64,000 bases of DNA from assembly GCA_025506515.1 (NCBI GenBank), contig CM046453.1, positions 29,599,558 through 29,663,557 of the forward strand, in the 5' to 3' direction. Position numbers and translations under genes: made by a program. Below the pieces are notes generated by a model that saw only the letters and a program-made list of their open reading frames with translations, did no database searches and was not told where the DNA came from. Within the stretch, counting starts at the first letter, position 1, and the number at the start of each line of letters is the position of its first letter. This stretch comes from Flaveria trinervia (Eukaryota > Streptophyta > Magnoliopsida > Asterales > Asteraceae). Shown piece after piece: positions 10,912 through 21,681 of the stretch.

Positions 10912-11318
10912 TTTGGCTCTCGGTTCTAGTTTAGATCTACCCAAGACCTGAATGGAATTCGATTGATATGGTGATTGAGTTGCTAATAGAGTATTCCATC
11001 ATCTCTAATTAGTAAACAGCAGAAAATACTCCTGTCAACAAGTTCTTACCGAAACATTCACATAAACCAGTTACTACTCAAGTGATTTCCGTCAAGAACT
11101 TAGCTGAAACCAACAACAATAAACTCACTAAAGTAACAGATCTGATTCTGAAATCTGTTGGACTATTTGGACAAGTTGGACTAATCAATCTTAAAATTCA
11201 TCTAATCGGTAATTAAAATAAGTCAAAAACTACCTGTTAAACTGGATTCTAGCAGTTTCTCAGAACTTGGTCATACACCTAAACCTCCTATGCTTAAACA
11301 CAAATCTAAGTTTAAACA

Positions 11319-12284
11319 ATGAAAATCAGGTTTAGGAATTACATCATAGGTGTAGATCCTGAACTTTGGATCTCAATATGCAAGGGGCCACACATCCCTG
11401 TCACTCTGTCTGCTGATCCAGCTGCAATTTACAAATCTCCAAGGATACCCATTAAAGATCTAACTCTTGATGATGAAGATTATAAGAAAATCAAGATTGA
11501 TCTAAAAGCTTACCCCATCCTAACTCAAGCACTCAAGATGGATATGCTGAAAAGATTAGAGAAGTATGGTACTGCAAAAATTGTGTGGGATGCACTAAAA
11601 ATTATGTGTGAAGGAAGCAGTGAAGTAGTAGAAATTAACAAGGATAAGCTTGTTAATCAGTTGAAACATTTCATCACACCAAGGGGGAGTCCATATCCAA
11701 ACAACTGCACAGATTTGTACAATTGGTAAATGACTTAGAAATCATGGGAGTCACTTACAAGACCAAGGAATTAAACAAGAAAAATGCTACACAGCCTCCT
11801 TGAAAGCTTGAAACAGAATGTAACAATGCTGAAAAATACTCTTGATCTCGAGAGTACTACTTTGGATATCATGATAGCCAAAATAGAAGCATTGGAACTT
11901 GATGAAAGAAGTAGAAATCTTGGTGGACCAAGAATGATTGAGGCTTACAAATTTCCATCAGAATCTCATTTTATGGAAAATGCCTTCATCATTGAGGAGG
12001 ATGATTTCATCTCATCAAGAGATCGACTGAACAACATAGGGTTCATTGCAACTCCACCAACCAATCATCCATCAACATCATCTCAAGCATCCAGAGTCAC
12101 TGCTGCTCCTGTAACCAGTCCTGAAGACACAAGATCAGGAGAACAAAAGGCAACATACAATGCCTTTGTTGCAAACTTTGAAGCATACTTAGGAGGAAGA
12201 CTCACTTCTGCTCATCTGATCCAAGAAGATCGGAGGAAATGGATCCAGATAATGTGGAAGAAATGGATCTGCAATGGCAAATAG
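11319..12284 (+). pseudogene. Element Y gag, broken
   Basis: The first frame, 11,319-11,729, is a UBN2-type gag N-terminus: FRNYIIGVDPELWISICKGP, the acidic DLTLDDEDYKKIKIDLKAY, then AKIVWDALKIMCEGS. This matches the family's W-D-x-L motif. Near 11,690 the frame is lost and gag continues at 11,784-12,284 with MIAKIEALELDERSRNLGGP and an S/T-rich tail. The zinc knuckle expected after it is absent because a deletion joins gag directly to mid-integrase at about 12,290. Gag would make the cytoplasmic particle. The chosen ATG is the first in the conserved frame, 400 bases after the PBS; upstream in-frame remains cannot be excluded. Confidence 0.8.
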
Positions 12285-12285
12285 A

Positions 12286-13447
12286 ACTAAGTTCAAAACT
12301 TTATCACACAAATCAACTTGATCTTAAGGTCAAAACAATCAGAAGTGATATGAAATTGAGTTCAAAAATGAAGACATGAGTTCTTTTTGTACAACCAAAG
12401 GTATTGCTCATCAATTCAGTACAGCTAGAACTCCTCAACAAAATGGGGTAGCTAAAAGAGAAATAGAACACTGATTGAAGCAGCAAGAACAATGCTAGCC
12501 GATGCTAAGCTGCCAATCACCTTTTAGGCAGAGGCAGTTAACACCTCGTGCTTTGTACAAAACCAAACTCTAATTGTAAAAGAAAGCAACATGACTCCAT
12601 ATGAACTAATTTTCATAGAAAACCATTCATTGGATTTCTTAAATCATTTGGTAGTCTTGTCTTAATATTAAACACTCGAGACTATTTGGGGAAGTTTACA
12701 TCTAAGTCTGATGAAGGATTCTTTGTAGGTTATTCTACTATTTCAAAGGCTTACAGAGTGTTTAATCCTAGATTAAACATTATTGATGAATCAAAAAATA
12801 TTCAATTCAAGGAACATTCGTTTCCCAAATCTACAAATGGTCCCGACTGGCTGTTTGATATTGACTCTTTTACAAAATCATTTGATCAATTTCACTTGTC
12901 TGATGTAGGAAATCTCCATTCAGGTGACACTTCTTTAGCTATAGAAAGAAGAAATGACTTTCCATTGATTCCTCCTGCATTTGCTGAATACTTAAATGAA
13001 GATGTTCCTCTCCAAGCTGATCCCATCAAACAACTGTCACAAAATCAGAGTTTTTCAACTGAAGGGGGTCCAAGCTTGTTACCATCACACTCAGATGACC
13101 TTTCAATAGAGATCAAAAATCAAAAACAAGCCACTCCTCCATCCAAAACACAAAGAATATCAAATGATGAAAGCAATCACAGTACTGCTGAAGCTAAAAC
13201 AGGAACTGAAACGAAGTCTGACAACCTTCATAATTCAACAACATTACAAAATGAACAAGCCTCTTACCATAATGAACTGAATGTCTCCAATCTTGATGTA
13301 ACTATTGCTAGTGACTCCATTCCAACCACCAGAATACACAAGAATCATCCAGTTGAAACCATTATTGGTGATCTTAATAAGAGGGTGAAAGAAGCAAGTC
13401 TGGTATTGCAAACATCTATTTGTTCTCATGCTTTCTCTGTCAAATAG
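12286..13447 (+). pseudogene. Element Y integrase remnant and linker
   Basis: Bases 12,320-12,680 hold a heavily mutated end of the rve core. A nucleotide match to the TPQQNGVA and RNRTLIEAARTML region of U and Copia-1 is visible, but with stops. The open frame 12,686-13,447 begins at the post-core region GKFTSKSDEGFFVGYSTISKAYRVFNPR, the standard Copia segment after the integrase core, then runs through a Ser/Asn-rich linker and ends at HKNHPVETIIGDLNKRV, which normally precedes RT. Protease, HHCC and the first catalytic Asp are deleted. Confidence 0.82.
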
Positions 13448-14914
13448 TACCTAAAAATATCAAAGAGGCTCTTCAAGACAATAGCTGGATTGAAGCAATG
13501 CAGGAAGAATTGCTCCAATTCAAGAAGCAAGAAGTATGGCAACTGGTAGATATTCCTGAAGGACAATATCCTATCGGTACAAGATGGCTGTACTAAAACA
13601 AGACTGATGATAGAGGGATCGTCATCAGAAACAAAGCAAGATTAGTGGCACAGGGATACACTCAAGAAGTAGGAATCGACTATGATGAAGTGTTTGCACC
13701 TGTTGCCAGATTAGAGGCAATCAGAATTTTTCTAGCATATTCTGCATCCATGAAATTCACTGTTATCAAATGGATGTGAAGTGTGCCTTTTTGTATGGAA
13801 AGATTGCTAAAGAGGTCTATGTGAGTCAACCACCGGGATTTGAAGATCCAGATTTCCCTCACAGAGTCTTTAAGCTTGACAAAGCTCTGTATGGTCTTCA
13901 CCAAGCTCCAAGAAAGTGGTATGAGACTCTGTCATCTTTTCTCCTTGAACATGGATACGAAAGAGGAAAGATTGATCAGACTCTCTTCAGAAGAAGAAGA
14001 GGAAAAGACATGCTATTAGTCCAGATTTATGTGGATGACATCATTTTTGGCTCAGCAAACAAGTAGCTCTGCAAAGAATTTGAAGACCTTATGCATTCAA
14101 AATTCCAAATGAGTGCTATGGGGGACTCACTTTCTTCCTAGGGGTGCAAGTCCAACAGACAGCAGATGGAATCTTCATCAATTAATCAAAATACATGGAA
14201 ACTATGTTGAAGAAATTTCACTTTGCTGATTGTCAGTCTATCAGAACTCCTGTGGATATTAAAATGAAGATTGGACCTGACCCTGAAGGAAAATCAGTGG
14301 ATCTGATTCACAATTGATCTATGATCGGTTCACTTATGTATCTAACAGCCAGTAGGCCTGACATTATGTTTGGTGTTTGTGTGTGTGCCAGATATCAAGC
14401 TGATCCAAAAGAATCACATGTGAATGCAATCAAGAGGATTATGGTATCCAAAGGAAGGAGACTTCAATCTCTATGCCTTTACAAACAGTGATTATGGAGG
14501 ATGCAACTTCAACAGAAAATCCGTTCTTGGTCCAAGACTGGTCTCTTGGCAATGCAAGAAGCAGACAAACATGCCTATATCAACAGCAGAAGCTGAGTAT
14601 ATTGCAACATCAGCCTGTTTCTCTCAAGTTCTCTAGATTCAAAACCAGATGCTTGATTATGGTTATAACTTCTTGCACACACCAATTCACATTCACAACA
14701 CTGTAGTTGTTTTCATAACAATAATCCAGTTCAGTACTCAAAAACAAAACATATTAAAATTAGATTTCTCTTTTGAGAGACTGTGTTGAAAAAGGTTAAT
14801 CAAATTGATTCAAGTACCCACTGAAAATCAATTAGCTGATTTGTTTACTAAGGCATTTGAACCTGGTAGGTTTGAATTTCTGGTTCAGTCAATTGGTATG
14901 ATTAACCTTGAGTA
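13448..14914 (+). pseudogene. Element Y reverse transcriptase and RNase H, broken
   Basis: RT starts with the typical LQDNSWIEAMQEEL region, then [31 protein letters not shown], broken by a frameshift near 13,770. It continues in the frame 13,770-14,066: [37 protein letters not shown], and the catalytic [16 protein letters not shown] ends that frame at 14,064-14,066. Later parts give SRPDIMFGVCVCARYQ (14,350-14,400) and RNase H fragments (NSDYGGCNFNRKS, ISTAEAEYIATSA). The end is LADLFTKAFEPGRFEFLVQSIGMINLE with TAA at about 14,914, the usual Copia pol terminus. Confidence 0.88.
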
Positions 14915-17647
14915 AAAATAATCCAAGAAACACAAAAAATGATAGGAGTCAACTTTATGAAGAATAGAATATCATATAGGAAATGATATAGTTACGGTCG
15001 TTATATCATTCATTGTGCTTAATTTCAAAAATTGCAAGACTGTCATGACTTACCGGATATGTTGGTAGGCTCATCTTGGAAGAGAAGATACATGCAGTGA
15101 TGAATTAAAACTATTATTCAATAGTGAAACACTCATCGCAAAGTACAGGTATGTATTGGCTTATCTGAGTGCATGTGTGTGTAGTAACCTAAACACACCA
15201 GGTAATGATGCTTTATGAATCTCTTGCACCCACATCAAGTTTCATCTTTGTTTTGCTGAGCAAACACCTAATGAAACAAGCACATAGAGCTGATGTAATG
15301 ATCCAAAAAGATTCCCAATGAGGAACACATCCAAATTGGATGAATCTACAAAAGCAATATATTCCAAGTGAATGAACAAAAGAATCCTATCATGGATCAC
15401 CTTCCAAAGTGAAGTGAAAAGAATCCCAATGTGGATCATCATGAAAAGGACCAAAGTAAAAGAATCCTAATGAGGATCAGTGAAAATGAGTTCTCATAAT
15501 TTAAGTAACCTGATAAGGAAAGTTGTGAAAAGGTTCTACCATGCATTGTATAAAGATGGTTGATCATTCCATTCTTATGTGTGTGAGGTACATATTGAAT
15601 AATTAAAATCAACCAAAAACATGATAAATATCATTTGCATCAAAATATCAACCGGGTATGAGTTTAAGAGGACAAACATACCTTCAATCATCAAGTTCAT
15701 AAACATGTCCATTTTATCATAAAGGATGCACATGTGCAATGTAAGATTGATATGATCCCAACAAAAGATATACTTTTCTTCATTATCAATAATCAATGTA
15801 TATAATTGTCAAAAAGTTTTGAAATCTTTAAAGTTTTTATCCAAATGTGGATATAAATTTTAGGGGGAGTAATTTAAATTTTTTGATTAAATGTTTATAG
15901 ATTGTTACTATCTTAAATTACTTTCTTAAAAACATTAAAAACAAAAAAAAGAAAATGCATGTGTTGTTGCAAAAGTTATACCATTGTATCTCAGCCTATG
16001 CAAATTCTTGGAACCATGATAAGTCCAAGATCAATCAAACAATAGGAAACTTGTATCACTTCTGATGTATAAGTCAATCCAAGCAAGAATTGACAACTTC
16101 AACAGCCAACAACTTCATAAGAAAAATCAATCAATGACATCTCTTCATAACATGAAAAATCAAAACAGTCACATTAACTTATGATTAAGTTCAAAAGTTA
16201 ATGCATGTAAGTGCATTGGTTAATGCGGGTGAAGGTAACCCATGCTTATAACCAATGCGGGTAGCTTTTTATTTCCAAGTGAAACTAATGCGGACAATGA
16301 TTGTACTCTATCGCATTAGTTTGTTACAAGTATACATGAAATTTTGAAGTGTTAATTTGTCAATCCGGATAAAATAATTTTCAAGTGTTCAACCACATTT
16401 GTCAATGCGGATAAACTTTTAAGTGTCCAACCGCATTTGTCAAATAAGGATGAAATTTACACTTCCGCATTTGTTTTACTCATCCGCATTTGTGGATACA
16501 TATCTTCAATGTTCATGTATTTTCAAGCAGAAATAATTAAGTGATTAATCTCCTGTCAATGAATGATGATCAAGTAAATGTGGATTTTATTCTATCGCAT
16601 TTGCTACAGTGAGCAAATGCTGACAAATTTTATTCAACCGCATTTGCTACAGTGAGCAATGCTGAACAAGTTTTGTCAACCGCATTTGTTACAGTGAACA
16701 AATGCTGATGAACTTAGTTCTTCCGCATTTGCAACAGTGCACAAATGCGGATAGAAGAAAACAGAAGTAACAAAACTTCCGTATTTGCTACAATATGTAA
16801 ATGTGGATGCCCAAAATCACAAGTTAACTCTTCCGCATTTGCATCAGCAAACAAATGCAGATTGCAAAGTTATTGAATTTTCACTTCTGCATTTACAACA
16901 GTGACAAATGTGGATGACCCAAAGACTTAAAATTTACCCTTCCGCATTTGCTACAGTGTTTTAAAAATGTGATCGCATTTGCTCTGAAACTTGTAAAATT
17001 TTGTAAAAGCCATTATTTGACTATTTAAAGGAATTTCAAAGGGTCATATAATACTTTTCAAATCTGAGAGACTACATAGTGAGATGAGCGCAAAAAACAC
17101 AGTAAACCTTCTTTGATCATCTTTATCATCAACAACAAAGAATTCAGTGTGTTCAAATCAACATGTTATTATACTCGATTCCAAACAACAATAACATTGA
17201 TAGAAAGGTGAAATTTCCATAACTTTTTCATGACCTAACTTTCAGACTGTTGAACCAAAAGTGAACGAAGAACCAAATGATAATGAAGAACACACAAAGT
17301 CCAACTTATTCGAAGATATGTTATACATTATCGACATCAATGAACATGCAAACTAAGAGGAATTTTAACCAGCATGAAAAACCTTCATAGTTGTGTTCAT
17401 CACAAGAATAGAGTCTGATGAAAAACGAAAATGTGTAACAAGTTAATGAAGTAACATCTAATAAATAGTTTATCTAAACTTGAAAAATAGAGAAAATGTG
17501 ATTTTTCTACAACAAATTCACCATTTGATGTGACAATAATAAAACAATGACTTCAAACGTTCATCTTTGACCACTAAAAGTCAAATTGATCAATTATGCA
17601 CATGCTTTCTCATCAAAACTAACACATATGTCTCTTATGCAGATTAA
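14915..17647 (+). other. Long non-coding spacer between pol and ORF3 of Y
   Basis: No coding region is supported in these 2.7 kb. Visible contents are an inverted repeat, AATGATATA at 14,982 with its complement at 15,002; four degenerate copies of AAAAGAATCC..ATGAGGATCA between 15,298 and 15,480; a PPT-like TAGGGGGAGT at 15,861; and the CCGCATTTG palindrome array at 16,205-16,985. An internal second PPT of this kind could prime plus-strand synthesis. Confidence 0.7.
16205..16985. repeat. CCGCATTTG palindrome array in Y spacer
   Basis: CCGCATTTG and its complement CAAATGCGG (plus one-base variants) occur more than fifteen times, usually paired head to head around a short core such as CTACAGTGA. 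Pairs such as CCGCATTTGCTACAGTGAGC followed by AAATGC recur every 60-80 bases. The same words fill part of the Y 3' LTR. Confidence 0.88.
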
Positions 17648-18670
17648 ATGGCTAATCTTTCATGGAGCAAGCTCCATAATGTCAGCGGCTATTTAGACCC
17701 TGATATGCCAGAAACTGAGGGACTCAGAGATACTATCAGATTCATCTCTACAACAAGGGTAGCTTATGCTATCACTGTTAGACCCACCATCTATGAGAAC
17801 CTCATAAGGTCTTTCTAGAATTCAGCTAAAGTGATTGAAGCAGATGGTGTTAGAACTTTATTTGGAAAAATTGACAATGATTATACTCTGAGCATAACTG
17901 AAGATTCTATAAGAAGCAGTCTGCATTTTGGTGATGACGCTGATGCACCACTAGAGTTGGATAAGGATGACATAACCACCTTCTTTGCAGAGATTGGGTA
18001 TGAAGGGGGATTTGAAGCTAAGCAAATTGTAAAGGGATTAGTTGATTTGCATTGGAGATTTCTAATCCACCTCTTTTAGCACTGCTTATCTAAAAGAAAA
18101 ACAGGGTGGAATGATATTCCAATCACCACTTCATCAGCAATTTGTGCTCTCTGCACAAACGGACCCTTCAACATGTCTGCTTATGTATTTAATGGTCTAG
18201 TCTCAAACATACAAGAGGGAAGAAGATACAAGTTCTTGATGTACCCAAGATTCATTCAATGTCTGATAAATGAAGCATTCCCAAATCTTGCTAGTGAGGG
18301 ACCAGTGCTTGATATTCCTCATTATGATGCAAAATCATACAAGTACATTAAGAAGAGGGATCCCAGAAACTTTTACAGTGGAGCTCACTCACCTTTTCTT
18401 CCTTGGATGCTTCAACAGATTAATCCAGAAGAACAAGGAGAAGAACAAGATGCTCAAGATCACAAAGATGAACAAGCTACTGATGAGCAAACTGATGGTG
18501 CTGATAGGCAAAGGTCAGTATCACACTATGATGGTGCAGGGGGTGATTCTCATACTGAACCTGAAATTCATGACTATGCATCTCCATTTGTGCCTTTACC
18601 ACAACCATCTCCACAACCATCTCCACAACCATCTCCACAACCATCACCACAACCATTACCAATATCCTAA
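17648..18670 (+). pseudogene. Element Y ORF3, N-terminal part
   Basis: The ATG at 17,648 starts MANLSWSKLHNVSGYLD and the same frame runs to 18,670 except for TAG at 17,816 (after LIRSF) and 18,077 (after IHLF). The segment contains DLHWRFLIHLF, TGWNDIPITTSSAICAL, and RRYKFLMYPRFIQCLI. I recall close relatives of these motifs from post-pol ORFs of composite-family Copia elements. W has a matching stretch near 54.4-54.8 kb (KFRYSQFVYTNLL, MSPKYVQYIL). It ends in an acidic Q/E-rich region and a (SPQP)n repeat at 18,595-18,660. No enzyme motif, signal peptide or clear membrane segment was seen. Confidence 0.78.
18595..18660. repeat. 12-bp tandem repeat encoding SPQP
   Basis: About five copies of CCATCTCCACAA encode a Pro/Ser/Gln-rich hinge between the globular and coiled-coil parts of Y ORF3. 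The open frame ends just after it, consistent with slippage at the repeat. Confidence 0.85.
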
Positions 18671-18741
18671 CCACCATATCACCACCTCATCACTCACCAA
18701 TATCACTACCTCATCACTGACCAATATCACCACCTCAACCA

Positions 18742-19275
18742 TTGCCTACCCATGATATTCCATCTGAGTTTGGAGACTCAACAAGCACATCTAAAGCATC
18801 CAAATCATCTTTAGATGAGGAGGATCATCATGCTCAAATGCCTATAAAGAGAGTCACTTCTGAGACTGCTCCCTCAAAGAGTTTTGCTGAATCTAATGTA
18901 AATAGACCAGATGAAAAAGATGAGTTAATCTCTGAGCTCTTACAAAAGATTGAAAGGATGGAAAGAATACTGAATAGGAGGGCTAGAATCATTGATGACG
19001 GGATTCTAGAGCTTGATGAAAAGGAGCATGAGTTAAAAGAGCTTAAAGAAAAACATGAAGCTGAAAAGAAGGAGAAAGAGAAAGAGATTGAAAACTTAAA
19101 AGCTGCACTTAACCATTCTAGAGAAGAAGTAAGTGGTCATGTTGATACACTTGCCATTCAAACTATAGCTATGGAAGAGCAAGAAGATATGATTGAAGAA
19201 CAAGCAGAGATCATCTTCAATCTCCAAAGTCAAATTGATAGCCAAAATAAAAGAATTATGAACTTGAGATGTTAA
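18742..19275 (+). CDS. Element Y ORF3, coiled-coil part
   Basis: This open segment (177 codons) is shifted relative to the N-terminal part, so a frameshift lies in or just after the SPQP repeat. It begins with a Ser-rich stretch and from about residue 58 becomes a strongly predicted-looking coiled coil by eye: ELISELLQKIERMERIL, then HELKELKEKHEAEKKEKEKE and EEQAEIIFNLQSQIDSQNKR show regular hydrophobic spacing in a Glu/Lys background. A coiled coil is the recurring feature of Sirevirus env-like proteins, and W ORF3 has one in the comparable position. Oligomerisation is a reasonable inference; membrane fusion is not supported. Confidence 0.75.
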   Translation: MPTHDIPSEFGDSTSTSKASKSSLDEEDHHAQMPIKRVTSETAPSKSFAESNVNRPDEKDELISELLQKIERMERILNRRARIIDDGILELDEKEHELKELKEKHEAEKKEKEKEIENLKAALNHSREEVSGHVDTLAIQTIAMEEQEDMIEEQAEIIFNLQSQIDSQNKRIMNLRC

Positions 19276-20441
19276 TTGAAATTCAAAGATGTGCTGAGAT
19301 TGAAGAAAGTAAAAGGGATGAAGAAAGAGTAATGACTGATGAGAAACAATTCTCTACTGAAAATGTTGAAAAAGAAGAAGATGCAGACAAAACAAAGAAT
19401 GAAGAATCAAGTCTGGAAATTGTGGTTTATTCAGGGCAATCAGATGCTACTCAAACTGAGAAAGCTGAATTTGAAGAATTAATCAGTGCTCTGGATAGCT
19501 TTACTTCTGAAGAATTCATTATAGATGAAGATTTTTGGGGTTTTATTGCTGACCAGAGGACCAACGCTGAACCCATTATGGTCATTCCTTAATCTCCAGT
19601 TCCATTGGAGAAAAAGTTGAGCATGCAAATGGTACCTGTTGTGTCATTATCAGAAGAACAAAAAGATATGATTAAAAAGTTTTGTGAAAAAGAAAAAGAA
19701 AAAGAAGAAAAAGAGGCTGATGATCAAGAAAAAGTACAAAAAGAGGCTGAAAAATTGCCTGAGGAGATGAAAAAGGTTGAATCCTCTTCTGGTCCTCCAC
19801 TTCAAACTTATACCGGAAAGAGGAAATACTTATTTGAGAAACCTAAAGGAAAGAGACCAATGAAAGAAGAAGAACCAGTAAAGAAAACCAAAGAAGATGA
19901 TCCCAGAAGTCTTGCTGCAATAGCAGAATTCCTGGAAGAGCATGAAAAAGATGAGGCACAATTGAAGAAACTAGCTGTATTCATTGATCTTGAAGAAGGA
20001 GAGATTGAGGGAGGATATAATGCTGATAAGCCTATAGATGTTGATAGCCCTGTGGTAAAAGAAAGATGTGTGGATGAAATGGTGTTAAAGGCTCAAACTG
20101 ATGACCTGATGATAAAAGCAATGTTTTTGATCGATCACGGGTATGATGCAGATGAAGTCTTTAGTATGACATATGAAGGCATGAAAGCAGGAGAAGAAAA
20201 GGTCCATAAACTGCTGGATCCAAACTTTGAAACTGAGTATGAAAGATCATTTTCTAGAAAGGTTCCTGTGCCCAAACTGTCAGCCTTGAAGAAATCAACC
20301 TCAACTCCTGAACCGCTATTACCGGATCCTTATATCATGTCAGATAAGGAAATGAAGGATTATCTTTCAAGCCAAGGCTTCACAAGAAGGAAGCTTAGGA
20401 ATATGAAAACAAACTCATTGAGGCTGCAACTCTCCAAATGA
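19269..20441 (+). pseudogene. Element Y ORF3, acidic/lysine-rich middle part
   Basis: The frame 19,269-19,592 and 19,605-20,441 is continuous apart from TAA at 19,590. It is rich in Glu and Lys (KEKEKEEKEADDQEK), with a short basic stretch KRKYLFEKPKGKRP that could be a nuclear localisation signal, followed by LAAIAEFLEEHEKDEAQLKK and DLEEGEIEGGY. The C-terminal part has YIMSDKEMKDYLSSQGF, which looks like a short helical domain. It overlaps the coiled-coil segment by seven bases in another frame, so a single-base shift near 19,270 separates what was one protein. A further frame change occurs near 20,425. Confidence 0.72.
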
Positions 20442-20555
20442 TTAATGAAAAGAAAGATAGGCTCAAGCAGATAGAAGAAGAAATCATAAACAAAAAGCCA
20501 AGATCTAGAGTGATAGCTCAAGACATGCTGCTAAACCAAAAAAGATCAAGAATTA

Positions 20556-21647
20556 TTGGCTCCTGTACTTCATATATACCCTGAATGGTTTGCTGAACCC
20601 TCTCAACTAAAACTACAAAAAGGGTTAACCACTGCAGAGTTAATTAGAGGGGTGTCTACTCCTAAAGGCAAAGTTGACCAGAAAATAATTGCATGGATGT
20701 ATGACAGCACTTGGAACATGTTTATGGTTAAAAGGATCTCCGGGCTGGTCCAATTCTTTACAGAGTACTCTGCTCTTGTAAATGCCCTAGAGATCCATGA
20801 CTTAAAAGAACTAGCTCAACTAGAACTGATCAATCACTCAGCTATGTTCAGGGGATATGAATTTGAAAACATACTCAAAATGTTCAAAAGGACTGATAAT
20901 TTCAAATCTTTAAAGGCCATATACATGAGGAAAGATAAGTCATTTATTAATCCCCTTGAGAAGAAGAAGAAAATACAAGCTGAAGGAGTTGTATTTCCAG
21001 AGTTAAAAGTGAAACCAACAGAATCTTTGAAGAGAAAAATGGTGTCTGGTACTCATTCCTCCACACCCATCTCAAATGTGTACTATGATGAGAAAACTTA
21101 TGAGATGGTGATTGAAAGAAAGTGGGGAGGAAAAGAAGGTGCTGAAATAAGACTATTCAGTGGATATGAAGTAAGATTGCTTGATGAATCCTACATCCAC
21201 TATATATATACCAGACACTTCAGGGAAATAACCAACAAACTGGGAGAACAAGATATGCATTTCTTCCTAAAGTTCATCAAGTTGCTGAAAATGGCATATG
21301 ATCGTATCATTGCCAAGAGAGACAAAAGAAAGAAGAAGAAGACTCCACTGCAACTTGGGAATATTGTTAAACTGGAGGTAGATGTGGGTGGGAGCTTATT
21401 AATTCACAAAGATGGTCTTTCTACTGTATCTATTTGGGAACCTATTTCTCTAAAGAAGTTACCACTAGAAGCCATCTACAATATGAGCAAAATGAAGATA
21501 CATGTGCTGAGTAGGGAAAGAATGTCAGAAGTAACATATTTTGTCAACATGATTAAAGCCATTCTGGATCCGACTAAAGCAGCATTTTTACTGCCTCCAC
21601 AAGACCCAACAAAATCCTCACAACATCAATCACCTCCCAAACATTAA
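20556..21647 (+). CDS. Element Y ORF3, C-terminal domain
   Basis: This is the longest open frame in the window (363 codons), ending 23 bases before the PPT. Between 20,441 and 20,556 a different frame stays open (KKDRLKQIEEEIINKKP), so two compensating shifts connect it with the middle part. It is mostly helical and basic: FVKRISGLVQFFTEY-like hydrophobic stretches, LKELAQLELINHS, then KRDKRKKKKTPLQLGN, and a distinctive IWEPISLKKLPLEAIYNM. I recognise no enzyme family. All pieces together give an ancestral ORF3 of about 1,330 codons (17,648-21,647), comparable to the whole of pol in length. Confidence 0.75.
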   Translation: MAPVLHIYPEWFAEPSQLKLQKGLTTAELIRGVSTPKGKVDQKIIAWMYDSTWNMFMVKRISGLVQFFTEYSALVNALEIHDLKELAQLELINHSAMFRGYEFENILKMFKRTDNFKSLKAIYMRKDKSFINPLEKKKKIQAEGVVFPELKVKPTESLKRKMVSGTHSSTPISNVYYDEKTYEMVIERKWGGKEGAEIRLFSGYEVRLLDESYIHYIYTRHFREITNKLGEQDMHFFLKFIKLLKMAYDRIIAKRDKRKKKKTPLQLGNIVKLEVDVGGSLLIHKDGLSTVSIWEPISLKKLPLEAIYNMSKMKIHVLSRERMSEVTYFVNMIKAILDPTKAAFLLPPQDPTKSSQHQSPPKH

Positions 21648-21670
21648 AGAACATAGGCTGTATAATCCTT

Positions 21671-21678
21671 AGGGGGAG
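21671..21678 (+). promoter_or_regulatory. Element Y polypurine tract
   Basis: AGGGGGAG ends three bases before the 3' LTR. It matches the internal copy at 15,862 and the tracts of X and P. Confidence 0.88.
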
Positions 21679-21681
21679 TAT

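Noticed and set aside
16205..16985. Possible CRISPR-like repeat-spacer array
   Set aside because: Words are 9-12 bases, degenerate and palindromic, with no constant repeat or unique spacer length, and the context is a plant retrotransposon.
18270..18755. His/Asn-rich ORF overlapping Y ORF3
   Set aside because: It is an out-of-frame shadow of the SPQP repeat; the ORF3 frame has the conserved family motifs.
17648..21647. Retroviral-type envelope gene
   Set aside because: Its post-pol position fits env-like ORFs, but no signal peptide, fusion peptide, transmembrane anchor or cleavage site could be seen.
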